Shown here piece by piece: positions 18,702 through 26,803 of a DNA stretch of 57,909 bases. The stretch spans positions 1-57,909 of the forward strand of contig NZ_JADEWI010000047.1 in the NCBI RefSeq assembly GCF_015207705.1, written 5' to 3'. Both the position numbers and the translations under genes were made by a program. Below the pieces are notes generated by a model. It was not told where the DNA came from. It ran no database searches and was given only the letters and a program-made list of their open reading frames with translations. The first letter of the stretch is position 1. Each line of letters begins with the position of its first letter. Origin of the DNA: Nostoc sp. LEGE 06077 (GTDB taxonomy: Bacteria > Cyanobacteriota > Cyanobacteriia > Cyanobacteriales > Nostocaceae).

Positions 18702-18818
18702 ATGCAAGACCATTCGCATAAATTCCCAACAACCGACCACAGCATTGGCAATATCTTGATTATCTCATTCATCCTATTCTGTGGGATGACTTTTATCTTT
18801 CTTTTAGGAATTTTCTAA
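18702..18818 (+). CDS. 38-aa single-helix membrane microprotein
   Basis: A complete small gene is visible: TATAAT at 18661, a purine-rich GGGACGG ten bases before the ATG, 38 codons, a TAA stop, and an intrinsic terminator 30 bases on. The product starts MQDHSHKFPTTDHSIG, a polar His-rich head, followed by one transmembrane helix (NILIISFILFCGMTFIFLLGIF). With so short a C-terminus, the helix ends at the membrane face. The size and topology resemble small subunits of photosynthetic or respiratory membrane complexes, but it is none of the PsbX, PetN, PsaX or Psb30 sequences I remember. The three His in the head could bind metal or haem; that is speculation. Confidence 0.7.
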   Translation: MQDHSHKFPTTDHSIGNILIISFILFCGMTFIFLLGIF

Positions 18819-18847
18819 TAGTGATTTTTGCAAATAAGAAATTTATT

Positions 18848-18880
18848 GGGAAGCAAAAAAATCAATTTGCTTCCCTTTTT
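18848..18880 (+). terminator. Rho-independent terminator of the 38-aa gene
   Basis: GGGAAGCAAA (18848-18857) pairs with TTTGCTTCCC (18866-18875) over an eight-base loop, followed by TTTTT. It is a textbook intrinsic terminator and supports the small gene at 18702 being transcribed. Confidence 0.88.
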
Positions 18881-18909
18881 AATGTTATGTAGCGTTTCCA
18901 ACTCTGGTT

Positions 18910-18942
18910 GGGTGTATTTCATTTGCTTGGGAATTGCTATAT
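18910..18942. repeat. Dispersed intergenic repeat, copy 2
   Basis: The 33 bases from GGGTGTATTTCAT onward match 43-75 with one C/T difference. This copy lacks the palindrome that precedes copy 1. The rest of the gap to the tRNA holds nothing else I recognise. Confidence 0.55.
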
Positions 18943-19143
18943 TTCTAACTTAAGCAAGATTGGATATGCTTTTGTGCGTTTATGTTGTGTGATTGAGGCT
19001 GTTATTTGCCAATACTAATGACAACCTTTACAAGTGGTTATTTATTAAAATTAAAGTGTTTACAAAGGTTTAACCGGAATTGCCAAAATCACATTTAGCT
19101 ATTCCGGTTTACACCGTTGATGTTAGTAATTTATATTAACTAG

Positions 19144-19217
19144 GGCGAACGATGGGAATTGAACCCACGAATGGTGGTACCACAAACCACTGCCTTAACC
19201 ACTTGGCTACGCTCGCC
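19144..19217 (-). tRNA. tRNA-His(GTG)
   Basis: Read on the minus strand, a full cloverleaf folds. The acceptor stem has eight pairs, including an encoded G-1 facing C73, the identity mark of tRNA-His. The D-arm is GCCA...GGC, the anticodon stem GTGGT/ACCAC has loop TTGTGGT (anticodon GTG), and the T-loop is TTCAATT. CCA is not encoded (CTA follows), so it is added after transcription. Confidence 0.95.
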
Positions 19218-19329
19218 ATTCATTTATCGCTTACTAAACATAGCATCTATTTAGTGATTGAGCAAGCATTTTTTTCAAGGAACGGACTTTACTAATGTAT
19301 AGTCCAGGAACACTAATGACTATCAGAAG

Positions 19330-19725
19330 ATGACAGTGAGAAATATCAAGCTTTTGACCATAATGGCATTGGCGATCGCTACCAGCATAGCTATAGTTGG
19401 CGTAGCAATGTCTAAAACCAATCCCACTTCCGATGAATATGAAGAGTATGCAGTACACCGACTGACACAATATTTAAAAAATGATGTGTGTAAAAAAACA
19501 TCTAAGCTGATTGAAAGTTTACTTAACTCTAACTGTGGCAAACTAGTAGATTCCACTAATCCTCAGATGCGAGAATTGCTGGCTAAGACGACGGAAAGAC
19601 AAGACTTTTTGTTGTTTAGTGTGTATCGCACAGATTTAACTCTTGGTGCTTGGCTACCTGGGTACAAGTTTGAAACGGTGGGAGCTTTTCATAATTTTTA
19701 TACTTACAGCGCCGAAGAGCAATAA
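19330..19725 (+). CDS. DUF4359-type exported or anchored protein
   Basis: The 131-aa protein has an N-terminal hydrophobic segment (LLTIMALAIATSIAIVGVAM, residues 8-27) that is a signal anchor or signal peptide. A small domain with two Cys (in DVCKK and NSNCGK) that could form a disulfide outside the cytosol follows. The pattern TSDEYEEYAVHRLTQYLK near the start and DFLLFSVYRTDL with an aromatic C-terminus match what I remember of the cyanobacterial DUF4359 family. The function is unknown. It sits 59 bases before the chelatase gene on the same strand, so it may be the first gene of that transcript. Confidence 0.72.
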   Translation: MTVRNIKLLTIMALAIATSIAIVGVAMSKTNPTSDEYEEYAVHRLTQYLKNDVCKKTSKLIESLLNSNCGKLVDSTNPQMRELLAKTTERQDFLLFSVYRTDLTLGAWLPGYKFETVGAFHNFYTYSAEEQ

Positions 19726-19784
19726 TCTTCACCAACTCTTCCATCTAAGATTAAGCTTAGTTAGCAAGAGTTACACTTTTACCA

Positions 19785-20507
19785 ATGTCATCTGCATATC
19801 TGCTGGTATCTCATGGAAGCCTTGACCCACGTCCAGAAATTGCTTTGCAGCAATTGACAGAGTTGATAGATAGAAAGCAGCAAAGTTACGCATCAGGCAA
19901 AAAACTAGTAGGCTTGGCTTATTTAGAAACACGTCCTGAACCTCTGCACATCCAAATCAAAGAGTTTGCTTATAGTGCGGTTGTGGCTGGATGTAACAAT
20001 CTCAAAATTATTCCGCTATTTCTGTTACCGGGAGTCCATGTTATGCAAGAAATCCCTGAAGAAGTAGCACTAGCACAACAAACTGTAGGAGAAGATATCA
20101 GCCTGGAATTGCTTTCATATTTAGGTAGCAACCCTGGTTTGACACAGTTGTTATCCCAACAAATGGCTGATATCACAACCCAGGCATGGATTTTAATTGC
20201 TCATGGTAGTCGTCGTCCAGGATTTCAACAGCCAGTGGAAACTATAGCAGCAAATATAGGTGCAATAGCTGCTTATTGGTCTGTACCTCCTAGTTTAGAA
20301 ACACAAGCAGAACATCTGGTAGCTGCTGGTAAAGAAAAAATTGCGATTTTGCCATATTTTTTATTCGCAGGTGGCATAACCGATGCGATCGCCCAACAAA
20401 CAGAAACGCTAAAATTAAAATTCCCTGCTGTGACTTTCCAATTAGCTCAACCTTTGGGAGCAAGTGCAGAGTTAGCTGATTTGATTTGGGATTTGATGAA
20501 CGAATGA
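19785..20507 (+). CDS. Sirohydrochlorin chelatase (CbiX/SirB type)
   Basis: The 240-aa product holds two class II chelatase halves. The first begins AYLLVSHGSLDPRP and the second has WILIAHGSRRPGFQQP; the conserved His of each HGS motif binds the metal. LFLLPGVHVMQEIPEE is the other half-site region. The enzyme inserts Fe2+ (or Co2+) into sirohydrochlorin to give sirohaem for nitrite and sulfite reductase, or the cobalamin precursor. It overlaps cobA, which makes its precursor, by an ATGA, so the two enzymes of the branch are translationally coupled. Confidence 0.9.
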   Translation: MSSAYLLVSHGSLDPRPEIALQQLTELIDRKQQSYASGKKLVGLAYLETRPEPLHIQIKEFAYSAVVAGCNNLKIIPLFLLPGVHVMQEIPEEVALAQQTVGEDISLELLSYLGSNPGLTQLLSQQMADITTQAWILIAHGSRRPGFQQPVETIAANIGAIAAYWSVPPSLETQAEHLVAAGKEKIAILPYFLFAGGITDAIAQQTETLKLKFPAVTFQLAQPLGASAELADLIWDLMNE

Positions 20508-21328
20508 ACTGCACAGAAAAAAAAGAGCAGAAGAATTTGGGAAAAGTTTATTTAGTAGGTGCAGGGCCGGGAGACCCCGGCCTCATGACTCTCAAAGGCA
20601 AAGGTTTATTAGAATGTGCCGATGTCGTGATTTATGATGCGTTGGTGAGTCCGGCAATTTTAGCAATGATTAATCCCCAAGCAGAACAAATCAACGCTGG
20701 TAAGCGCATGGGGAGACATTCGTTATTACAAGATGAAACCACGCAATTATTAATTGATAAAGCGCAAGATCATGCCATAGTTGTGCGACTCAAAGGCGGC
20801 GACCCGTTTATCTTTGGTCGCGGTGGCGAAGAAATGACAGATTTAGTCAAAGTTGGTATTCCTGTAGAAGTTGTACCAGGAATCACATCGGGAATTGCGG
20901 CTCCAGCCTATGCAGGTATACCTTTAACTCATCGCTTGCATAGTTCTTCAGTAACTTTTGTCACTGGACATGAGTCTGCTGGCAAGTATAGACCGAAAGT
21001 CAATTGGCAAGCGATCGCCCACGGTTCAGAGACAATTGTAATTTACATGGGTGTTCACAATCTATCGCACATTATTGAAGAGTTAGCAGCGGCGGGTTTA
21101 AGTTTAGAAACACCAATTGCTTTAGTGCGTTGGGGTACAAGACCCGATCAAGAAGAATTAATTGGTCAGTTAGGCACAATTGTAGAGCAAGTTGAGCAAA
21201 CAAAATTTGATGCCCCCGCGATCGCGGTTATTGGTTCTGTAGTGAATCTGCACGGTATATTATCTGGTTGTCGTCCAGAACATTCATCTTTTCATTTAAA
21301 TACAAACAATCAATCACCTACCTGTTGA
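20504..21328 (+). CDS. cobA: Uroporphyrinogen-III C-methyltransferase
   Basis: From the ATG at 20504 the product is 274 aa. It has the SUMT signatures VGAGPGDPGLMTLKGKGLL, VRLKGGDPFIFGRGGEE and VVPGITSGIAAPAYAGIPLTHR, the SAM- and substrate-binding elements. It methylates uroporphyrinogen III twice to precorrin-2, the branch point to sirohaem and cobalamin. The start ATG overlaps the TGA of the chelatase gene (ATGA); a start six codons earlier is possible but loses this coupling. There is no CysG-like N-terminal dehydrogenase domain, so precorrin-2 oxidation must be done elsewhere. Confidence 0.93.
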   Translation: MNCTEKKEQKNLGKVYLVGAGPGDPGLMTLKGKGLLECADVVIYDALVSPAILAMINPQAEQINAGKRMGRHSLLQDETTQLLIDKAQDHAIVVRLKGGDPFIFGRGGEEMTDLVKVGIPVEVVPGITSGIAAPAYAGIPLTHRLHSSSVTFVTGHESAGKYRPKVNWQAIAHGSETIVIYMGVHNLSHIIEELAAAGLSLETPIALVRWGTRPDQEELIGQLGTIVEQVEQTKFDAPAIAVIGSVVNLHGILSGCRPEHSSFHLNTNNQSPTC

Positions 21329-21575
21329 ATCTGAACCTCAGAAAGAGTCAGTATCTTCATCTCAATCCGCTTGGTTTCAAGAAACGAGATTTTACCTCTC
21401 AGCGCTTATAGGTTTGATCTTATGGATTTACTATCAAGCATTGTTTTCCAGACTAAGTGTAGTTATTGATATTTGTGTTTTGCTATTGGTTGGTCTACTC
21501 ATAACAATTATGGCTGGTTTTCCCGTTCGTCAAGCGTTCAACACCATTATTAAAAGCATATTACAAAGTATCTAA
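21300..21575 (+). pseudogene. Two-helix membrane protein frame without a normal start
   Basis: Right behind and overlapping cobA, a 91-codon frame stays open from a TAA at 21297 to a TAA at 21573. It reads ...VESEPQKESVSSSQSAW, then two hydrophobic helices (LSALIGLILWIYYQALF and VVIDICVLLLVGLLITIM) and a basic end (FPVRQAFNTIIKSILQSI). The composition is that of a real small membrane protein. However, the only ATG in frame lies inside the second helix, and no GTG or TTG precedes the first helix. It is either a decayed gene, a gene with a rare ATA, ATC or ATT start, or one made by frameshifting from the cobA end. Confidence 0.5.
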
Positions 21576-22730
21576 ATCCTAAACTGCACGCTAAATATTG
21601 CTTATACGATTTCGTCTTGATAATAATGCGTCTCAAAATATCGCTCAAAAGTGATCTACTTCTCAAAAGCAAGTCATTATCACTGATGATGACTATTTTT
21701 ACCCCCTTTATTTCTGCTGTAAAAATTGACATCAGCAGTTAACTTAACATACTAGAAAATAAATATAGTTTCGTTAAAGATTAAAGAAAAAATTTAAAGT
21801 TAATCGAAAGAACATATCAGTAATATCTATTATCTTTAAAATGTTTCTTACTTAAGTAAATACACAAATTTAAATCAGTTTAAATTTACATAGGCTTTTT
21901 AATAATACTACAATTTTAAAAACTAATTAAAGACTAAGAATCATAAAAGTAGCTTTTTCAATCGAAATTTACGGAAAAATAGTTGATTTGATTGACATTA
22001 CATCAGGATTTTACATAAACCTACATACTACTGATGGATATTTAATTTATGTATTACCACTGACAGTAATGTGTTAATAAAAGTTAGAGGTTGTGTATAA
22101 AAAGCAGCATTATAGCATGTTATTTCAATCGCTCTTTTATTATTTTCGAGAAATCCGCATGATCTTACTCGTTAATAATTTATTTAGAATACAAAAAAGC
22201 TAAGTTATACTACTTACTAGTTTCGATTGAATTAACCTTACTCTTAGAAGATATCTGAAAACTTTTTGATGTTGTAATGAACCCTAAAAGATTACTCTAA
22301 ATTACCCCTAAAAAATGATACTTTGAAGCATTTCAGGGTAGTGAGTATAGGTACTGAATCCTCTAAAGAGGATGTTTTTAAAGCCTTCTTGACTATTAGC
22401 AACAAGTCTTAGATTCTCTCAAATCCTCCCGCAAAAGAGAAGCCAGTTTGTTGAATATCAATAGCTGTGTTAAGGCAGTGCAGTCTTAGGATTTCCCTGG
22501 GAAGAACTGCTGCAATCATCTGCTGTTGTCGTATATAGCAACTTCTGGTCAGACTCTGCGTGCCTATTCATACTCTATAAACATACCTAAATAGGGTCGA
22601 TATTGGGGATGAGAGGAAGACAAAATGCTGATAATTACAGGCAAATTCTTTTGAAACAGCCTCCCAACTTTTCTGCTAATTGTTCACTTTGGTCAGAATC
22701 AACACACCTACTTGTAGAGATAAAACCATC
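21576..22730. other. Long AT-rich region without a recognisable gene
   Basis: About 1.15 kb is strongly AT-rich with stops in all frames. A 60-codon minus-strand ORF at 21550-21732 has no ribosome site and an unlikely composition. The last 200 bases should hold the promoter of the gene at 22731. I see no RNA gene or repeat array. Confidence 0.35.
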
Positions 22731-23684
22731 ATGAATACACCCTTGATTAAATTGGAAGAATTGCAACAAGGTAAAATTCTTGTTGATGAGTTGGGATTGC
22801 TAACCGAGATGCCTGATGAGTTAGTCCAACTCTCTCATAGAGTTAAACAAATTATGGCTGGTTCTCATGTAGTACAAGGGATGTGTGCAGGTGATTATTT
22901 TTCTCTAGTAACATATTCAGCAATTTATTGGGGAATAGTTAAAACTTTTCCTCGCACTGTGATTAAAAACGTCAGAAAATTCTTGAATCGTTTTTCTGAC
23001 AACAATTCTAGTCGCAATTTGCTTTTAGTCTTCAACTATACAGGGAAAGAACGAGAAAAAATCTTAGCTTCTCTACAATATGGAATATCTGGTATTGCTA
23101 AAGATTATGGTTTTGAAGAAGGTAGCCATTTAGATTATTGGAAGAAGTTAATGGCTTCTGTAGGAATAATGGTTGATTCCAATACAGGCAAACTTTCTCC
23201 AGAAGGAGCTAAACTCATAGCGCAGCTTGAGCGGGCAGAACCAATCATGACAATGGATACCTTAATTAATAAAGAAACTGATATGCGAAACGCCTTAATT
23301 GGGATGTTAGCTGTTGAGTTTATCGCTGTAAGTATTTCAGAATGTGTCATTGACTCTCCAGCGGCTCAAATACTGTTTTCTCCAAATGGCAGAGGAATAC
23401 CACGGGATTGGTTTGATGTCCATTATCATTCTGGAGATCAGCACATATTAGAGGATGGCGAATATGATTTAACGCCAGATTTTGACCAGCTAAAATTACC
23501 TCATGATACTATTAACTACAATATGTTAAAAATGGCACATATTGCTGATTATGCAGGTGAAGAATTGCCGGATATCTTGCAAGAAAAAGTGTTAAATGTA
23601 GCCACAGCTTTTGCTGCTGCTGGTAATTACAATTGTAAATTTGACGACGAGTTAATTAATCTGAGTTTGTCTGTTAAGCCTTAA
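22731..23684 (+). CDS. Unknown helical protein, 317 aa
   Basis: I chose the ATG at 22731 (MNTPLIKLEELQQGK); the frame continues 17 codons upstream without family-like sequence. The protein is largely alpha-helical, with no signal peptide or transmembrane segment. A His/Glu-rich pattern is spread over the C-terminal half: AVEFIAVSISECVID, WFDVHYHSGDQHILEDGEYD and LKMAHIADYAGEELPD. Such spacing recalls haem-oxygenase-like or TenA/CADD-type helical bundles with a metal or flavin site, but I cannot assign it. It is flanked by long AT-rich DNA on the left and by palindromes on the right, and appears to be a single-gene unit. Confidence 0.6.
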   Translation: MNTPLIKLEELQQGKILVDELGLLTEMPDELVQLSHRVKQIMAGSHVVQGMCAGDYFSLVTYSAIYWGIVKTFPRTVIKNVRKFLNRFSDNNSSRNLLLVFNYTGKEREKILASLQYGISGIAKDYGFEEGSHLDYWKKLMASVGIMVDSNTGKLSPEGAKLIAQLERAEPIMTMDTLINKETDMRNALIGMLAVEFIAVSISECVIDSPAAQILFSPNGRGIPRDWFDVHYHSGDQHILEDGEYDLTPDFDQLKLPHDTINYNMLKMAHIADYAGEELPDILQEKVLNVATAFAAAGNYNCKFDDELINLSLSVKP

Positions 23685-23703
23685 AAAATTTGGGCTAAAC
23701 TCT

Positions 23704-23719
23704 ACGAGATTAATCTCGT
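23704..23719. repeat. 16-bp palindrome
   Basis: ACGAGATT joined to AATCTCGT is a perfect dyad 20 bases after the stop of the unknown gene. It could be half of a two-part terminator with the hairpin at 23756. Confidence 0.4.
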
Positions 23720-23755
23720 GTATGTAACAGTTCTAAATCATTCATTAACAACAAG

Positions 23756-23784
23756 ATACCTGACTTCTTTAAGAAGTCAGGTAT
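23756..23784. terminator. Hairpin between convergent genes
   Basis: ATACCTGACTTC (23756-23767) pairs with GAAGTCAGGTAT (23773-23784) over a five-base loop. It lies between the plus-strand unknown gene and the minus-strand receiver gene. No T-run follows, so factor-assisted termination or mRNA end protection is likely. Confidence 0.6.
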
Positions 23785-23902
23785 ATATGGCAGTATTGGA
23801 TACAGAATTAGATTCTAGATTGTTTGTTAAGTAATATTTCGCTAACGGTATCAGTAACTCATTTCGATAGCATTTTAATTACAAAGTGGCGATCGCCGCA
23901 AT

Positions 23903-24280
23903 CTATCTCTTAACGGATTGAATCGCACTCAGTAATTCTGCTGCTGTGTAAGGCTGAGTTAAATAAGCATCTGCACCTTGCTTTCTACCCCGCACAAGAT
24001 GACTCATCTGATTTTTAGCACTACAAATTAAAATCGGTACTTTCGCTTGGCTGGGATGACTTTTGAGGAAGCGACACAATTCAAAACCACTCATCCCTGG
24101 CATAAATACATTAGTAATAATTGCATCGGGCTTTTCTTCTAAAGCAATTTCTAAAGCCTCTTTTGCAGTTTTAGCTTGAATAATTTTATAACCCTGAACT
24201 CCCAAATCATGAGTGACTATTTCTAGTTCACTGAGAGCATCTTCCACAATCAGAATTGTACCCACCCAAGTAATACTCAA
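23903..24280 (-). CDS. CheY-like receiver with Asn57 and Gln109
   Basis: The 125-aa stand-alone receiver aligns residue by residue with CheY. The acidic pair is Glu13-Asp14 (ILIVEDALSE), but position 57, the phosphorylated Asp, is Asn (IITNVFMPGMSG; codon AAT at 24110-24112). Position 109, the conserved Lys, is Gln (YLTQPY). It therefore should not be phosphorylated in the usual way. The start is a TTG preceded by GGGAG eight bases upstream; no ATG exists before residue 60. It lies 53 bases downstream of the PATAN-REC gene, the pattern of PixG/PixH-like pairs in cyanobacterial phototaxis, pilus or hormogonium systems. No CheW, MCP or CheA gene follows here. Confidence 0.88.
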   Translation of the reverse strand: MSITWVGTILIVEDALSELEIVTHDLGVQGYKIIQAKTAKEALEIALEEKPDAIITNVFMPGMSGFELCRFLKSHPSQAKVPILICSAKNQMSHLVRGRKQGADAYLTQPYTAAELLSAIQSVKR

Positions 24281-24333
24281 TTCTGAATCTCCCGGAAAAT
24301 AATTTAGTTGCTTTATTCTAACTAAGTCGGAAA

Positions 24334-25434
24334 TTACATAATATGTTGAAATATAATTTTCATTAAATCTCCTTGGGTAAAAGGTTTTGTTAAATAGCCA
24401 GAAGCTCTGACTATTTTAGCTTTTGCTCTATCGATAAGACTGACTTTTTCCGTCACCATAATTATGGGTGTGTTTTTAAAATAGGCGTGTTTTCTTAACA
24501 AAGTGCATAACTCATAGCCATCTAATTCAGGCATATCCACGTTTAATAAGATAATGTCTGGTTTAGTCCGAAGAACTTCCATTAAAGCTTTTAAAGAATC
24601 TGTAACTCCCACAACCGAAAATATTTGCTCATCTAAAGAATTTTTAATGACATTTAATAAAGCAGGGCTATTATCAATACAAAATATTGTGTAGACTTTT
24701 TTTTCTGTCGATGGAGAAGAGTTTGCTTGGTAATTATGATGGCCAGGGTTAGCAGGCTGTGATGGATAGCGGTTAATTTTGGGTAATTGGGGTTCAGGTT
24801 TAGGTTGAGGTTTTGGTTTGGTGTGCAAAAATGACGATCGCAACCCTTGATAATTAACCCCAGATGTACTACTTTCTGTATATTGGGAACTATCTTGATA
24901 AACCCCATCTCTTCCCCGCTTTTGACATCGTTCGACTAATAAGCGGAGATTAAGATGGCAGAATTTAGGCATATCATCCAAAAAGCTTTCGGGGATGAAT
25001 TCATAACTACCCTCTTCTAAGTTCAAAAATGAGTCTAGAACTTCTAAGGCCAGTTGTTCTATGAGTATGGCTGCTTCTATTGGACTAATATACTTTTGAT
25101 TAACTAACCAGCAAATCGCTAAATAATCTGGGTTAGGGATGGCTTGACTACCAGCGCCAGTTTCAAATATTGCCCTAAGTTGAGCATCAATACCACAAGG
25201 TAGAGTAGAAATTTGCTCACTCAAGCGTTCCAAATTTCTGTAAAGCGGCTCAAACATCTTTTCGGAGTAGCACGCATAAATTAACTTACCCTCATCTATA
25301 TATATTGACCAAGCACCAGATGTGCTAAAAACCTGTAAACAACCAGTCACAGATTTACTGGTGATTTTTTTCAACAGAGATAACGGCTGGATTTTTTGAA
25401 AGAATCTATATCTACTAATAGGCAGGGTTTTCAT
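24334..25434 (-). CDS. PatA-type regulator (PATAN + receiver) with Asn at the phospho-site
   Basis: From the ATG at 25434 (MKTLPISRYRFFQKI) the product is 366 aa. The N-terminal half (about 1-190) matches the PATAN domain of PatA/PixG proteins (VTGCLQVFSTSGAWSIYIDEGKLIYACYS). A Lys/Pro/Gln-rich linker follows and then a C-terminal receiver (about 245-366). The receiver keeps the first acidic Asp (FCIDNSPALL), Thr (MVTEK) and Lys (YLTKPF). Its phospho-Asp is Asn298 (LLNVDMPELDGYEL; codon AAC at 24541-24543), and the second acidic residue is Asn too. In this family the PATAN domain links receivers to motility, cell pattern or cell shape. It heads a two-gene unit with the CheY-like gene. Confidence 0.88.
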   Translation of the reverse strand: MKTLPISRYRFFQKIQPLSLLKKITSKSVTGCLQVFSTSGAWSIYIDEGKLIYACYSEKMFEPLYRNLERLSEQISTLPCGIDAQLRAIFETGAGSQAIPNPDYLAICWLVNQKYISPIEAAILIEQLALEVLDSFLNLEEGSYEFIPESFLDDMPKFCHLNLRLLVERCQKRGRDGVYQDSSQYTESSTSGVNYQGLRSSFLHTKPKPQPKPEPQLPKINRYPSQPANPGHHNYQANSSPSTEKKVYTIFCIDNSPALLNVIKNSLDEQIFSVVGVTDSLKALMEVLRTKPDIILLNVDMPELDGYELCTLLRKHAYFKNTPIIMVTEKVSLIDRAKAKIVRASGYLTKPFTQGDLMKIIFQHIM

Positions 25435-26464
25435 AGGAATATCTTTAAATATAAGTACATATCGGCAAGTCAAATTAGTGAATAACCTAGGCGTTATTCA
25501 CAGCCAAATATTTTGGCGATGCTATTCAGCTAAATATAGCGGTCACATTTCAGTTAGTACAGAGATTCTTTACCCCTAACACTAAAAGAGTCAATCTCTG
25601 ATAAGATGTTGCTAACATAACTACACCTAACTAAGAAATACCAAACGAATCTATTGCCCAATAGTAAAATATCTGAATTGGTGCCTGTAAACAGTATCCA
25701 AAAGTCAACTTTACTTTTTTCACTTGCAATAATTTGGCTAGTTTAACAGTACAGCATATTTTGCATTTAGAAGTATTGGCTCCAACCCATCAGTAGCAAA
25801 TCTATCCTTAATATACGTATAAAATTGCTTAACTGATAGCTTTTTTAGGACTAAAACCTGAATTTAGATATATACTTACTCTGGAAAAATCAAAAGCCAA
25901 AAAGTATATATCAAGACTCAGTGATAAAAATAGCCTCAGTAAAAGGTAGGAAACTTACTCTAGATAACGTTTGCACCATGTAATTGAGCCACACGCACTC
26001 AAAACTTGTTTTGGTTTTATATGTCAGTAAACATTTCGCCAGCACTATATCTGAGTTTTATAAATTAAAGCTGATGGAAAAACTCAAAAAGTGTAGTCAA
26101 TACAAGTACAGGAGCTAAATTCAGCAAAATGGTAGATAGTCACCAAATTTATTTTTTGCCATCAGATAAAAATATATTAGCTTTATGATAAACAAACTAT
26201 AAAAATATGAATGTAATGATTATTTAAAGGTTTTAATTGTCTGGAATTCAGCAGAGTATCCGGAGAATCTAAAGAAGTACTGTAATGAATCATATTTGGT
26301 AAGGCTAGAGAAAATTTAAAATATTTTAAATAGGGAAATCTATCTTTGCGAATCAATATGCAAAGTACAATCCCATAATTTAGTAGCACAATATTAGAAA
26401 ATTGGACTATTGAACTATTAAGCTAAAATTAACTATGCCACTTGTGTAAAAGGGGATTACGTTC
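25435..26464. other. Long AT-rich intergenic region
   Basis: About 1 kb without a supported gene; the 68-codon minus ORF at 26183-26389 is Cys/Tyr/Ile-rich and has no ribosome site. The left part should carry the promoter of the PATAN-REC gene. No RNA gene is recognised. Confidence 0.35.
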
Positions 26465-26524
26465 ATGGTGACTCAGTTACCTTCTTCTACCAAAAAAGAC
26501 ATCATCTACCCGGAAACTGTATGA
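26465..26524 (+). pseudogene. Remnant of a Uma2 (DUF820) gene start
   Basis: An ATG with a good ribosome site (AGGGGAT eight bases before it) opens a frame of only 19 codons: MVTQLPSSTKKDIIYPETV, then TGA. The phrase (D)IIYP after a short polar leader is how many Nostoc Uma2-family endonuclease-fold proteins begin. No further Uma2 sequence follows in any frame. It is most simply the surviving 5' end of a deleted gene. A leader-peptide role is a weaker alternative. Confidence 0.4.
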
Positions 26525-26803
26525 AGTCTGTTCACACATATCTTGCAATAGCTAGTTTATGGCAATTAAATTTAGGTGGGCAATACGGAAAAGTTCCTCA
26601 AATCTTATTTTTACGTTGTGGACATTGCCCACTCTACGGTTATTGAGAATGATGCAAGATATCAATTTACCCTTGGGGTTCCCACCCACGCAGTGTGTGA
26701 AGGATGAAATTTCATCCTAGTAAGTTGTAATACCAAAAGTTAACAGTCTTTGTTTTTTACTGTTTATACTTCAATCTCTCTATTCCCCACTCCCTAATTC
26801 CTG

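Noticed and set aside
21550-21732. 60-codon minus-strand ORF
   Set aside because: No ribosome site, overlaps the coding-quality frame at 21300-21575, unlikely residues.
26183-26389. 68-codon minus-strand ORF in the AT-rich gap
   Set aside because: Low-quality composition and no start signals.
26576-26632. GTGGGCAAT/ATTGCCCAC inverted repeat as a terminator
   Set aside because: Nine pairs with a 39-base loop, no T-run and no gene directly upstream except the 19-codon remnant.
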